DNA of 39,910 bases from Magnetococcales bacterium (GTDB lineage Bacteria; Pseudomonadota; Magnetococcia; Magnetococcales; UBA8363): the NCBI GenBank assembly GCA_015228815.1, contig JADGCV010000004.1, positions 1 to 39,910 on the forward strand, given 5' to 3'. This document shows positions 17,429-25,497 of the stretch, one piece after another. Position numbers and translations under genes: made by a program. The notes below the pieces were generated by a model. That model had not been told where the DNA came from, did not search any database, and was given only the letters and a program-made list of their open reading frames with translations. How positions within the stretch are numbered: the stretch's first letter is position 1; each line of letters starts with the position of its first letter.

Positions 17429-20040
17429 TCTTGGCTCGTGCCGTCACTGTAGGGGGAGGACCCAACCTCAGTCCGGGTTGGCCAATCGACACCCAGTTTT
17501 TCCAATTTTCTCAGACTCAAGACGGCGCATTTGTAAACATTGGGACCGATCGTCTTCCGCACGTTGCGTCCCAGCAAAAGGCCATCTCTGCTCAAATGTG
17601 CCACCAACCGTTTGGAGGTTGTGACAGGGAAATGATGTCCACGCTTTTCCAAGAAAGGCAGGATGGTCGCGGTATGGATGAACAGTCGCCCCCCCTCTTT
17701 TTCATCAACGAGAAAAGGGATGGGGGTTTCATGACGATTGGCAAGCGTGATTTCTTCGGCCAGTTTTTCCATGATGGCCAAAGATTCCCGGCGGACAAGG
17801 GCGGTCTCGACGAGATGTTGATTCATCAAATCCACCACCGTTTGCCAGACCGCGTCATTGGTATACCCGGAAAAGGTAAAGACTTCTTCCAGGGCAAACT
17901 GGAGGGCGGCATAGTTATCGACCAATCGACCGATGTTGGTGTCCGAAGGATCCCTCTTCAGGTGTTTGAACAGAGATTGGGTATGGATCTTCAGGCGTTC
18001 GTTCGCTTTAACCTTGTCCCAACGGTCCATGAGAAAATGCGCCCATTCCCGGACCGGGAAGGGTGTTTTGGGAGTGAACATACCCACTTCGTTTTTCATG
18101 CCGTCCATGTCGAACTGAACGATCTTGGTATTGATGGCGGCATCGGTAATGGGGTTGTCCTGTCCGATCAAACAAACTGGGGCAGCAACCAGAAATACCC
18201 CCTTCATGCCGTGGTGTCTGACGGAAGCGCGGTAGGAAACATGCATCAAGTTGACAAAATCATCGCAATCCTTGGGATCAATACGGGAGATTTCGTCAAA
18301 AAGGACGGGGTAAAGGTGGTTGGAAATGGCCTTCATGCGGCGGTAGGGGGTTTGGAGTTCCGAAGACTCTTTGAGGTCAAAACCAATCAACTTTTGCATG
18401 ATGCCAGCAATCACGGTTTTTCCCGATCCCGAATGACCGCCGATGACAAGATGGGGCCAGAATCCCAGGAAAACCTTCATCAGGCTCCCGAGAAACCAGC
18501 CCAGTTGAATGACGCCAAGGTGTTGCTTCATCAGGCCGTCAACCTGTTCCAGAATTCCCCGTGCCGATCCTGGGGGGGCGCTTGGGATGTGGAGACGATG
18601 GTAAACGCACTCTTCGTCGGTCAGATGAGAATTTTTGGCATCCATGAGTTGCAGCTTGCCACCCACATGGACCAGACCGATCACCCCGACCGACTCTTGG
18701 GAATGACGCTGGTCTCGTCCCAAAGTTTGAAGCAACAGTGCCATTTGCCGGGCGTTGTGCAGGTGACCCAGTTTTTGCAGCACGTTTGAACTGCTGATGT
18801 CCTCGGACCCGATGACGCGCCTTTGGATCACGTTGGAATCGGTTCGACGATAGGCCACCAAAACTTTGCGGGCACTGTTGCCGGAATCGGAAGGGTCGAT
18901 GGCGGTGGCGGGGTGGTGAATGATGATCGGGTCCAGGCGGTACACCCGGAAACCCGCCACCGGTTTGTATTCGGGACCATCTTCTGTTTCCCGGTGGTAT
19001 TCGGTGGTGTCCAGGTAGCAGATGAAATGGTTCAACCGGCCAAATTCATGGGTTGGAACAAAAACATCCTTGGCCGGAAACATGCTGGTATCGGCTTTGT
19101 TGGCCCATGTTCTGATTTGTTCCAGGCTTTTTCCCGCTTGCAGGGCATCATTGGGGTCCTTGAAGTCTTGAATCCATTCCACCCATTGAACGGTGACGCC
19201 TCCCGAGATGGCCCGATGATAAAGTGTGGCTGCCGCCTTCATGCCCGGGGGATCGTTATCAGCCAGAATCATCAACCTTTGATGGTCCTTGAGCCATGAA
19301 AAGGGAAAAGCCCCCGCCATGGAAACAGACAGGAAGGCCATTGCGGGACAACCGGCGGCGGTCAAGGTTAAAGCGTCGATGGGGGATTCAACCAGCCAGA
19401 TGATGGGGGCTTTTCTGATGGCAAGATCGGGGATGAAGAATCCACCGGACGCTTCACCCAGGAATCGCATTTTTGGTTCATGGCCTTCCTCCAGATACCG
19501 CATGTTGACTGCGGTCACCACCCCATCCTTGTTGACCACCGGGAAAGTAACCGCCGGTCCATGCTCTTTGGCGTTGCCCTTGGATGGAGACCAATCGGAG
19601 TAGCCGAAAGATTGGCCTTGCCAACTTGTAACCCTGTCGGCGGGAAGCTTCCTGGTTTCCGTCAGGTATTGGGCGGAAAAATGGAGGTTTTTGTGATTTT
19701 TGGTCTTGGTCCAAATCTTGATTGCGGCGTTTTCGTGATTGGCCTGATCAGGTGGATCATTTGCCGGACGGTCAAAAGGAAAGCCATACAGTTCGTGCAG
19801 GAACCGCATGGCCTCCTGGGTGTCAACTCCTTTGACGCGCTTTACAAGATCAATGCAATCCCCGCCTTCGGCGGAACCATGGTCCTTCCATTTGCGGCCA
19901 TCGGCAAAAACTGAAAGAGACGGTTTTTTGTCTTCCCTCCAGGGGGCGCGGTAGTTTTCCCCTTCTTTTTGGCGTTGAAGGCCGAGGCGATTGGCCAAGT
20001 CGTGAAGATCAATGGATTCCTTGAGTTTTGCGGCGTTCAT
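17425..20040 (-). CDS. Primase-helicase of the element
   Basis: An 871-residue replication protein. The N-terminus (about 1-70) follows the DnaG zinc-domain pattern (APWREDKKPSLSVF, then GGDCIDLVKRV) but lacks the zinc cysteines. A TOPRIM domain at about 210-275 has the Glu of VESPIDALTL and the acidic ADNDPPG. A P-loop ATPase of the DUF927/D5-like type has Walker A GGHSGSGKT near 533 and Walker B LFDEISRID near 577. It probably primes and unwinds DNA at the element's own origin. The start at 20,040 lies 10 nt after the Bro-N gene stop and has a poor ribosome site, so it is probably coupled. Confidence 0.85.
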   Translation of the reverse strand: MNAAKLKESIDLHDLANRLGLQRQKEGENYRAPWREDKKPSLSVFADGRKWKDHGSAEGGDCIDLVKRVKGVDTQEAMRFLHELYGFPFDRPANDPPDQANHENAAIKIWTKTKNHKNLHFSAQYLTETRKLPADRVTSWQGQSFGYSDWSPSKGNAKEHGPAVTFPVVNKDGVVTAVNMRYLEEGHEPKMRFLGEASGGFFIPDLAIRKAPIIWLVESPIDALTLTAAGCPAMAFLSVSMAGAFPFSWLKDHQRLMILADNDPPGMKAAATLYHRAISGGVTVQWVEWIQDFKDPNDALQAGKSLEQIRTWANKADTSMFPAKDVFVPTHEFGRLNHFICYLDTTEYHRETEDGPEYKPVAGFRVYRLDPIIIHHPATAIDPSDSGNSARKVLVAYRRTDSNVIQRRVIGSEDISSSNVLQKLGHLHNARQMALLLQTLGRDQRHSQESVGVIGLVHVGGKLQLMDAKNSHLTDEECVYHRLHIPSAPPGSARGILEQVDGLMKQHLGVIQLGWFLGSLMKVFLGFWPHLVIGGHSGSGKTVIAGIMQKLIGFDLKESSELQTPYRRMKAISNHLYPVLFDEISRIDPKDCDDFVNLMHVSYRASVRHHGMKGVFLVAAPVCLIGQDNPITDAAINTKIVQFDMDGMKNEVGMFTPKTPFPVREWAHFLMDRWDKVKANERLKIHTQSLFKHLKRDPSDTNIGRLVDNYAALQFALEEVFTFSGYTNDAVWQTVVDLMNQHLVETALVRRESLAIMEKLAEEITLANRHETPIPFLVDEKEGGRLFIHTATILPFLEKRGHHFPVTTSKRLVAHLSRDGLLLGRNVRKTIGPNVYKCAVLSLRKLEKLGVDWPTRTEVGSSPYSDGTSQE

Positions 20041-20050
20041 GGAGAGCAGA

Positions 20051-20596
20051 TTATTTCCACTTACGGTTGAGTTCCCGTTGGCCAGCTTCATTGCCCAATA
20101 GGCATGGATTTGGTAGCGCTTCACCAAGAAGTCGGCAGACGAGTTGAAGCCTGTTGGCCAAGGTTTGACGCCCGAAGGTGCCCTTGTTTCTGGTCAGATC
20201 CTGGAGGGTTTTTCGTTGAGGGCGGCTCAAAGCGATTTCATCTTTGAGGGAACCAGGGGCGGGCTTGATATGATTCCAGACAAAATCGGCAATGGCATCT
20301 TTCATCCGCTTGGACTTCTCGGTTTGGGACTCCATGCAGATGAGCAAGAAACCTTGGGGATGGTAGACGCGGGTGTCGTAGTTTTTTCCGTCATTTGCCC
20401 TTAACTTGAGGATGACTGAACAGGTTTCGATGTAAGGATTGCGCCCCAAAAGTTTGGCGATTCCCTTCTGGGGGTCCGCATATTCGAGCCACTCGCCAAT
20501 GGCTTGCCGGGTGGCATGAGGAACACCGTCAATCATGACGACTTGTGACAGTTGGATGTCTCCCCAGGAAAAGGGGATGGGTTGAATTTCATGCAT
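20051..20596 (-). CDS. Bro-N-type phage regulatory protein
   Basis: A 181-residue protein. Its N-terminal half (VVMIDGVPHATRQAIGEWL, later ADPQKGIAKLLGRNP and YHPQGFLLICMES) fits the Bro-N domain found in phage antirepressors. The C-terminal half is basic and helical. The start at 20,596 has GGAG 7 nt upstream. It is second in the leftward operon, directly before the primase. An antirepressor role against the divergent XRE repressor is plausible from context. Confidence 0.7.
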   Translation of the reverse strand: MHEIQPIPFSWGDIQLSQVVMIDGVPHATRQAIGEWLEYADPQKGIAKLLGRNPYIETCSVILKLRANDGKNYDTRVYHPQGFLLICMESQTEKSKRMKDAIADFVWNHIKPAPGSLKDEIALSRPQRKTLQDLTRNKGTFGRQTLANRLQLVCRLLGEALPNPCLLGNEAGQRELNRKWK

Positions 20597-20598
20597 GG

Positions 20599-20859
20599 TT
20601 ATTCTCCGTTGGGTTGGATTTGGGAAATTTTGGCGGCAACGAGAAGTTCTGCTTTTAACGCGCGTGCTTTTGGACCAGTCCAAGCACCAAGAAGAGCGGC
20701 CTTGGCATTGGACGTGTTGACTTTTCGCTGTCTGCACCAAGCCGTAAAAGTGGTTCCCTGTTCAACAAATCCGGCTTTAACCTTGGGAAAAATGGCACTT
20801 TCTTGTTCGGCCAACATGACGGCTTTTTCCTTGAAAAGTAGTGAAAATCCAGTGAACAT
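20599..20859 (-). CDS. Small HTH protein, BcepMu gp16-like
   Basis: An 86-residue protein with GTTFTAWCRQRKVNTSNAKA and a following basic helix. It resembles the small phage DNA-binding proteins of the BcepMu gp16 group. The start at 20,859 has AGGT 7 nt upstream and a TATAAT box just before it. It is the first gene of the leftward operon and divergent from the repressor gene, so a regulatory role is likely. Confidence 0.6.
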   Translation of the reverse strand: MFTGFSLLFKEKAVMLAEQESAIFPKVKAGFVEQGTTFTAWCRQRKVNTSNAKAALLGAWTGPKARALKAELLVAAKISQIQPNGE

Positions 20860-20907
20860 ATGAATTACCTATCCATTATAGATGTCACCAGGAAACGACA
20901 ATGTCAA
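20860..20907. promoter_or_regulatory. Divergent control region between repressor and replication operon
   Basis: Only 41 bp separate the two divergent starts. On the minus strand TATAAT sits at 20,875-20,880. Possible -35 boxes are TTGTCG with a 15-nt spacer or TTGACA with a 21-nt spacer. A dyad TGTC-N10-GACA (20,883-20,900) and an overlapping GACAATGTC palindrome (20,897-20,905) are candidate repressor operators. The repressor ribosome site AGGA is within the dyad. Confidence 0.45.
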
Positions 20908-21503
20908 GCGATGATTTCAACAGAAATGATGAATTTTGCTTGGAAGAGACGCAAAAGGAAGGGAAGCTCCTGGGGGAGCGGATTCGAGCGGCCCGGAGAC
21001 ATGCTGAGATGAGTCAGTCAGATTTTGCCGAAAAAATTGGAGTTACCAGTAATACTCTTAGCCGACATGAACGCGGTGAAACCATTCCGTCGGCTGATGT
21101 TCTAAAAAAAATAATTGAAGCTCTTGGCTATTGCGTTTCTGCGGATTGGCTGTTGTTCGGAAAGGCGGATGCTTTTGGAAAGGATCCAGTTCGAGTAAAG
21201 GACTTTGGGGCTGTGACAGCATTGAATTTTGATGGGAAGGGGTCTGTCGATGTGGTAATGGGGTCGTCAGATCTTGTGCAAATTCTTGAAACACTTCGTG
21301 AAATAGAAAAAAGCAGAAAAAACCCAAAAGAGGAAGTTGTTGACAGTTTGGGAAAGCTGATCGAGCGGTATGACACCATAAATGTAGAAATGATTCTTGA
21401 AGCGTTGATTTCGGTTCATGGAGTAGATTTAATACCATTCCATATTTACCATCCGGGGGGAAAGAAGAAAATGCCTCACCGTGTTCGTCGGCAGATAGTG
21501 TAA
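20901..21503 (+). CDS. XRE-family (cI-like) repressor
   Basis: A 200-residue protein with a classic helix-turn-helix at about 25-80 (ERIRAARRHAEMSQSDFAEK, then GVTSNTLSRHERGETIPSAD). A longer C-terminal part without a recognisable LexA-type protease follows. AGGA lies 7 nt before the ATG at 20,901. Orientation opposite to the replication-packaging operon is that of a master repressor. Unlike many cI proteins it lacks an obvious self-cleavage Ser-Lys pair, so induction may depend on an antirepressor. Confidence 0.82.
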   Translation: MSSDDFNRNDEFCLEETQKEGKLLGERIRAARRHAEMSQSDFAEKIGVTSNTLSRHERGETIPSADVLKKIIEALGYCVSADWLLFGKADAFGKDPVRVKDFGAVTALNFDGKGSVDVVMGSSDLVQILETLREIEKSRKNPKEEVVDSLGKLIERYDTINVEMILEALISVHGVDLIPFHIYHPGGKKKMPHRVRRQIV

Positions 21504-21619
21504 ACCGCGCGGCACGGCCTTTACACTTTACGGGTCGTTCAACCTGGTTGCGCGGCCATGCCCCCTTTCAAATCCTTCTGCCGCAACCTCTTGCCATCTT
21601 GACGATCAAAAACACCGTC

Positions 21620-21844
21620 TCACGCCGGTTTCTCGGCCTTTGACAGCAGTGCTTCAACGTGTTCCAACGCTCCTGATACTCCTTGAAGAATCAAATTGAT
21701 GCCTGTGATTGAACTGGCATTCGCATTCAAACCTTTGCTGTGTGCCAGCAGGGTTTCCAATGCGTCAATGGCGGATCTTGCCGCGCAAACGGTATCGATT
21801 GGGCAGGGATCCTGAATGAAAGGATTTTCGAGGATTCTTGACAT
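21620..21844 (-). CDS. Small unknown protein
   Basis: A 74-residue acidic helical protein that is not recognised. It has a clear GGAG site 7 nt before ATG at 21,844. The C-terminal two-thirds (SAIDALETLLAHSKGLNANA onward) look like a pair of helices, as in small DUF3077-type proteins; that similarity is weak. It lies alone between the repressor and the repeat-rich region. Confidence 0.5.
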   Translation of the reverse strand: MSRILENPFIQDPCPIDTVCAARSAIDALETLLAHSKGLNANASSITGINLILQGVSGALEHVEALLSKAEKPA

Positions 21845-22203
21845 GGATGGTCTCCGGTTCGCCTGAGAAGGCATTGACCTTCCCCACCATGGGGAAGGCC
21901 GGGAGTTCTCAACCGTTACCGGAACGGCACGACGGCCTTTGGACTTGCGTCTTGAACATGCGCCGCCGTCTCCCGGCCTTACTGGTTGCCGCGAAACCAG
22001 AAGCCCGGACGCAAAGAAAATGCCATCCGCATGAGAATGCAGGTGAATTCTGACCAGATACCGGTGACGGGTTGAGATGCCCAGACCCAGGATACCCGTT
22101 CCGGCAGAAAGATCAACCGGGAAAAAGAAAAACCAAAATCTTCAAATACAATCAAAAATGTCGATGATGTCTTTATCGGTCGGAAAAAACGTCGAGATAA
22201 AAA
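21845..22203. other. Non-coding interval left of the candidate origin
   Basis: No convincing gene is present; the short reading frames lack ribosome sites and family features. Composition becomes A-rich towards 22,100-22,200. Nothing else was recognised. Confidence 0.5.
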
Positions 22204-22593
22204 AAAAGGGTGGGGGGGGTGTCAAAAATGAGGGTCAAAGGGTCAAAATTAACCAAGGCATTGAAATAATGTAAAAATACGTGACCATGAAAAAATAGTG
22301 ATCAGGGTCAAAAAAAGGTAATTTTGTCTGACCATTGAATTATCACTTTGAAATATATGAAAAAATACCAAGTAAATCGAATGACCCTTATCGCCATATT
22401 TTGACCCTAATCAGGAAATGCTAATATTGAAAAAATGAGGGTCAAAATTTCCAGATGAGGGTCAAAATTTGAGGCTCCAGGGTCACTTCAGGGTCATTAT
22501 TTTTTTTAAAGATTTTATCAAATCAAATAGATATAGAAAATTTGACCCTTTGACCCTCATTTTCGAGACACCCCCCCCACTCCCTTTGGAAAA
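22204..22593. other. Candidate replication origin: GGGTCAAA repeats inside a long inverted repeat
   Basis: About 390 very AT-rich bp contain at least eleven copies of GGGTCA(A/T/C), most as GGGTCAAA. Plus-strand copies start at 22,232, 22,240, 22,305, 22,439, 22,459, 22,480 and 22,491; minus-strand copies are at 22,382, 22,400, 22,541 and 22,549. Both ends carry a tandem pair with 8-bp period next to a run of eight G or C. The whole end segments (about 22,205-22,250 and 22,538-22,592) form an inverted repeat of about 45 bp with small gaps. Iterons, AT-rich DNA and a nearby primase-helicase gene fit an element origin. It could also be a packaging or regulatory locus. Confidence 0.65.
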
Positions 22594-22814
22594 TTTCCTT
22601 GCACGCAAATGATAAAATTAATCACAGGTAGATTTTCCCTGCCAGTTTCTGGCGGTGGTGTTGGAAGGCTGCGGGGAATGGTGTGGGGCAGGCAGGGGAA
22701 CGACGAAAGGGAGAGACGGGGACAACAAACATGAGAATTGGAACATGGGGAAAACCCGGAAGGCGAGCGGGTGTTCAATCCCTTCCGGATTGCAGAACTC
22801 GGGATGATGGTGGG
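22594..22814. other. Intergenic interval right of the candidate origin
   Basis: About 220 bp, GC-richer than the repeat region. No supported gene, RNA or terminator was recognised. Confidence 0.4.
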
Positions 22815-23183
22815 TCAGTTGAAAACCGGTTTTTTCAGGATTCTCCAGATGGCCCTTTCACTCAGCTTGAACGTCCCTGCCAAACTGCGGACACTTTCCC
22901 CGTTGTCATAACGGAAGGCGATGTCCTTGTTCCGGGCTTCCTGCTTTGCTGCGGCCAGGAAGGGGATATAAAGCCGATCACCACCCCAAAGTTCCGAAAG
23001 CTTTTTGGCGGCGGGGAGTCCGATGGTTTGGGCAATCCAGTGTCGTTCATGCATCTTGCGTGGTGGGCAGACGTGCGTCCCGGCACATCGTTCCACCAGT
23101 TTGAAGGCAGACTCAAAACCGATTTTCTCCCCGATTTCCCGGATGGCGGTGGGAAGCGTTTCAATCCTGATTTTGGAATACAT
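22815..23183 (-). CDS. Mor-family transcription activator-like protein
   Basis: A 122-residue protein resembling the Mor/C activators of phage Mu. It has a helical N-terminal dimerisation part and GGDRLYIP near residue 80. A C-terminal HTH follows (FRYDNGESVRSLAGTFKLSE, then RAIWRILKK). Met 23,183 has AAGGA 11 nt upstream and is preferred over Met 23,219, whose AAAGG is only 3 nt away. Mor proteins switch on middle or late phage genes, so this may respond to or drive helper-phage-type expression. It faces the candidate origin. Confidence 0.72.
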   Translation of the reverse strand: MYSKIRIETLPTAIREIGEKIGFESAFKLVERCAGTHVCPPRKMHERHWIAQTIGLPAAKKLSELWGGDRLYIPFLAAAKQEARNKDIAFRYDNGESVRSLAGTFKLSERAIWRILKKPVFN

Positions 23184-23223
23184 GAATTTTTGTTTCCTTT
23201 CAGGCTGTAAGGTTGACATGAAC

Positions 23224-23282
23224 CTTTTGTAGGCCCGGTCAACCTGGGGTGACAGAAGACACTGACGAGTGTCCTACAAAAG
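23224..23282. repeat. 10-bp inverted repeat upstream of the Mor-like gene
   Basis: CTTTTGTAGG (23,224-23,233) and CCTACAAAAG (23,273-23,282) are exact complements, 39 bp apart. A smaller hairpin (GACACT, 4-nt loop, AGTGTC) lies just inside the right copy. The site is directly upstream of the activator start. It could be an operator pair or a leader structure. Confidence 0.45.
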
Positions 23283-23513
23283 CTTCAAGGGCAGGCTGGT
23301 CCGCTTGGCGGTTTCGCTACGGTTGAAAATCGGCGTGTAAAGGTGATGCTTCCCTCTTTTTGGCATCAAGGCTTTTTCCTTTTCCCGGCTTGGTCTTCTG
23401 GTGGTCAAACTGGCGTGCGAAATGAAGCGCGAAATGGGTTGAAATCAACCGCCAAATCAGGTAGAAATCAGGTAACGTAATTGTACTTATCTTACTTAAT
23501 GTGAGAGCCTTTG
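23283..23513. other. Upstream region of the second recombinase
   Basis: No gene seen. The last 60 bp before the recombinase start are AT-rich and probably carry its promoter, but no clear box could be assigned. Confidence 0.35.
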
Positions 23514-24518
23514 ATGAATACCCTGCCGATCCCCACCACCAACGATGAAATTACCGCCAACCTCCAAACCTACGCCCACGACTCCGACCAGGCGTTTTCC
23601 GAGAACACCATAAAGGCCATCAAGGCAGATTCCAAACGCTTTGCCGATTGGTGCAGTGAAAGGGGCGTTCCTTCTCTGCCTGCCGATCCGGACACCCTTC
23701 GCGCCTACGTCGATTGGGGGGCGGAAGAATTCAAACCGGCAACAGTGAAACGGCATCTTGCTTCCATAGCCCACCTTCACCGGGCAGCCCGTCTTCTGGA
23801 TCCCACCAAGGACAACAAGGTCAGGTTGGCCGTCAAGCGGATGAATCGGACCAAGGGCACGCGCCAGAAGCAGGCAAGGGGGTTGACGATGGTCGATGCT
23901 GCAATCATCAGGTCCAAGGTCGAAGGAACGGTAAGAGATACCAGGGATGTGGCCATGATCTTGGTGGCTCGTGACATACTGGCGCGGTCAAGTGAACTTA
24001 TCGCCATGAACCGGGAAGATGTCCAATTTGATGAAGATGGTGCCGGGACTGTTTTGATCCGCAAATCCAAGACAGACCAGGAAGGCATGGGGGCGCAACG
24101 GTGGATTTCTCCTGATACGGTGCATGCGTTGAAAAAATGGTTGCTGATCGCAGGAATTGACAAAGGGGCCATGTTTCAGGCGGTCACCAAGGGGGGTAAC
24201 GTCAAGCGGGGAACCAGGCTTTCCACCACCGATGTTTACCGATCAATCCAAAGGTTGGGTTCAATGATCGGTCTTGATTTGTCCGGTCATTCATGTCGGG
24301 TGGGGATGGCCCAGGATTTGACTGCCAATGGTGCCGAACTGGCGGCAATCATGCAGGCAGGGCGATGGAAAAGCCCAACCATGCCCGCGCGCTATTCCGA
24401 ACGCTTGGCGGCAGGCCGGGGGGCTGTGGCAGACCTTTACAAAAAAAAGGGGGTTGGGTTCAGGGAAGACAGCAAAGAAGGGAAGCCCTTGCCCCCCGCA
24501 CAGGACCGGCGACCGTAG
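23514..24518 (+). CDS. Second tyrosine recombinase of the element
   Basis: A 334-residue recombinase with an N-terminal SAM-like core-binding domain (NTIKAIKADSKRFADWCSER) and a catalytic domain. Catalytic residues are visible: Arg in ILARSSEL, His and Arg in SGHSCRVG, Trp in GRWKSP replacing the second His, and Tyr in ARYSE. It starts at ATG 23,514, three bases after a possible TTG. It is unlike the integrase at attL. It may act as a resolvase, invert DNA or be left from another integration event. Confidence 0.88.
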   Translation: MNTLPIPTTNDEITANLQTYAHDSDQAFSENTIKAIKADSKRFADWCSERGVPSLPADPDTLRAYVDWGAEEFKPATVKRHLASIAHLHRAARLLDPTKDNKVRLAVKRMNRTKGTRQKQARGLTMVDAAIIRSKVEGTVRDTRDVAMILVARDILARSSELIAMNREDVQFDEDGAGTVLIRKSKTDQEGMGAQRWISPDTVHALKKWLLIAGIDKGAMFQAVTKGGNVKRGTRLSTTDVYRSIQRLGSMIGLDLSGHSCRVGMAQDLTANGAELAAIMQAGRWKSPTMPARYSERLAAGRGAVADLYKKKGVGFREDSKEGKPLPPAQDRRP

Positions 24519-24670
24519 AGAACCATTGGGATGCGGCCCGGTCCAATACGCTCAAGTCAAGAGTATCATTTCTTCGGATTGTCCGTCCATGGGATTGTGA
24601 ACCTGGAATCCGGACATTGGCGGTGATACCTGAGTCAGAAGCATTGGAGGCCCATGGATGAGTGGCCCAA

Positions 24671-24958
24671 TCAAACTGTGTTGAAAACAGTCACATTGAT
24701 TTCACCTACCCTGTGTTCTGTTTCCCAAAGATCATAGATCATTTGCTGTGACAACCAGCTTTCCGGGCTTCCTCCAAAGGACTTGGAAAGGCGGATCGCT
24801 ATTTCTGGGGAAATACCGGATCGGCCATTCAGCAGAGAGGAAAGTGTTTTTCGAGTGACACCCAATCCCTCTGCCGCCTTGGTCACTGAAAGTCCCAGTG
24901 GGGCAAGACACAATTCCCGGATCACTTCACCCGGGTGTGGTGGGTTGTGCATGCGCAT
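24671..24958 (-). CDS. higA: HigA antitoxin
   Basis: A 95-residue HTH antitoxin. [20 protein letters not shown] near residue 8 followed by [20 protein letters not shown] is typical of HigA/VapI proteins. It follows the toxin gene, the inverted order usual for higBA. It binds the toxin and represses the operon; an AAAGGA site precedes ATG 24,958. The pair probably stabilises the element. Confidence 0.92.
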   Translation of the reverse strand: MRMHNPPHPGEVIRELCLAPLGLSVTKAAEGLGVTRKTLSSLLNGRSGISPEIAIRLSKSFGGSPESWLSQQMIYDLWETEHRVGEINVTVFNTV

Positions 24959-24976
24959 TGGGTTTTTCCTTTCCTC

Positions 24977-25255
24977 TCAGTGATAATCCAGATAATCAAC
25001 ATCAACGGCATCATTTCCCTGGAAGCGGAAGGTGACGCGCCAGTTTCCAGAAACCCAAACCGACCAGTGGTCGTTAAGCCCTCCTCCCAGTTGGTGAAGC
25101 TTCAATCCCGGAAGATTCATATCTTCAGATTGATGACTGGCTTCAAGCCGGGCCAAGATCATGCGCAGCCTCCCCTCGTGTTCAGGTTTGATCTTGCGCT
25201 TTGAGCCAGTTTCAAAAAAGAGTTTCAAGCCTTTATGTCGGAAATGGATAATCAC
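24977..25255 (-). CDS. higB: HigB toxin (RelE/ParE fold)
   Basis: A 92-residue predicted ribosome-dependent mRNA endonuclease. The N-terminal FRHKGLKLFFETGSKRKIKP and the C-terminal SGNWRVTFRFQGNDAVDVDY are characteristic of the HigB/RelE family. The start is GTG at 25,255. It lies 18 nt upstream of higA in one operon. A 12-bp palindrome just upstream is a candidate HigA operator. Confidence 0.92.
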   Translation of the reverse strand: MIIHFRHKGLKLFFETGSKRKIKPEHEGRLRMILARLEASHQSEDMNLPGLKLHQLGGGLNDHWSVWVSGNWRVTFRFQGNDAVDVDYLDYH

Positions 25256-25264
25256 GCCGCAAGT

Positions 25265-25276
25265 GTAACCTGTTAC
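25265..25276. promoter_or_regulatory. Palindrome upstream of higBA
   Basis: GTAAC-CT-GTTAC lies 10 bp before the higB start codon. HigA proteins bind palindromes in their own promoters, so this is a candidate operator. Confidence 0.4.
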
Positions 25277-25359
25277 GTTTCATGGTTCAATCCAATCACG
25301 ACATAACCACCTTCCCGTTTCCATATTTATCCGGACTTGAAAAACGCGATCCCCTCCCC

Positions 25360-25379
25360 TTCAGCACAATTTCAGCACA
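25360..25379 (+). repeat. Right-arm integrase sites, two TTCAGCACA copies
   Basis: Copies start at 25,360 and 25,371, with the same orientation and 11-bp step as the pair at 13,441/13,452. Both pairs are followed by a TGC-rich GGG block. They lie about 120 bp inside attR. Confidence 0.65.
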
Positions 25380-25435
25380 ATGCCGGGTTTCCATAAGGTG
25401 GGGACGAAATACGGCAACCTAATAGATACATATAA

Positions 25436-25459
25436 ATATCATATATTTATATATGATAT
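25436..25459. repeat. AT-only palindrome beside attR
   Basis: Two 11-bp arms (ATATCATATAT and its complement) are separated by TT. It sits between the arm sites and attR. It may be a bending or protein-binding site for excision, or a small cruciform-forming element. Confidence 0.5.
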
Positions 25460-25497
25460 GCCATGCCATGATCCCCCGTGTTTTGATTTTAAGGTTA

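Noticed and set aside
22077-22274. 65-codon open frame on the plus strand
   Set aside because: Lys-rich low-complexity reading of A-rich DNA running into the repeat block, with no ribosome site.
22204-22593. A CRISPR array
   Set aside because: Repeats are only 6-8 bp, in both orientations and irregularly spaced, with no spacers of constant size and no cas genes.
22204-22593. A MITE or insertion sequence with terminal inverted repeats
   Set aside because: No transposase and no clear target duplication; the same short motif also fills the interior, which suits iterons better.
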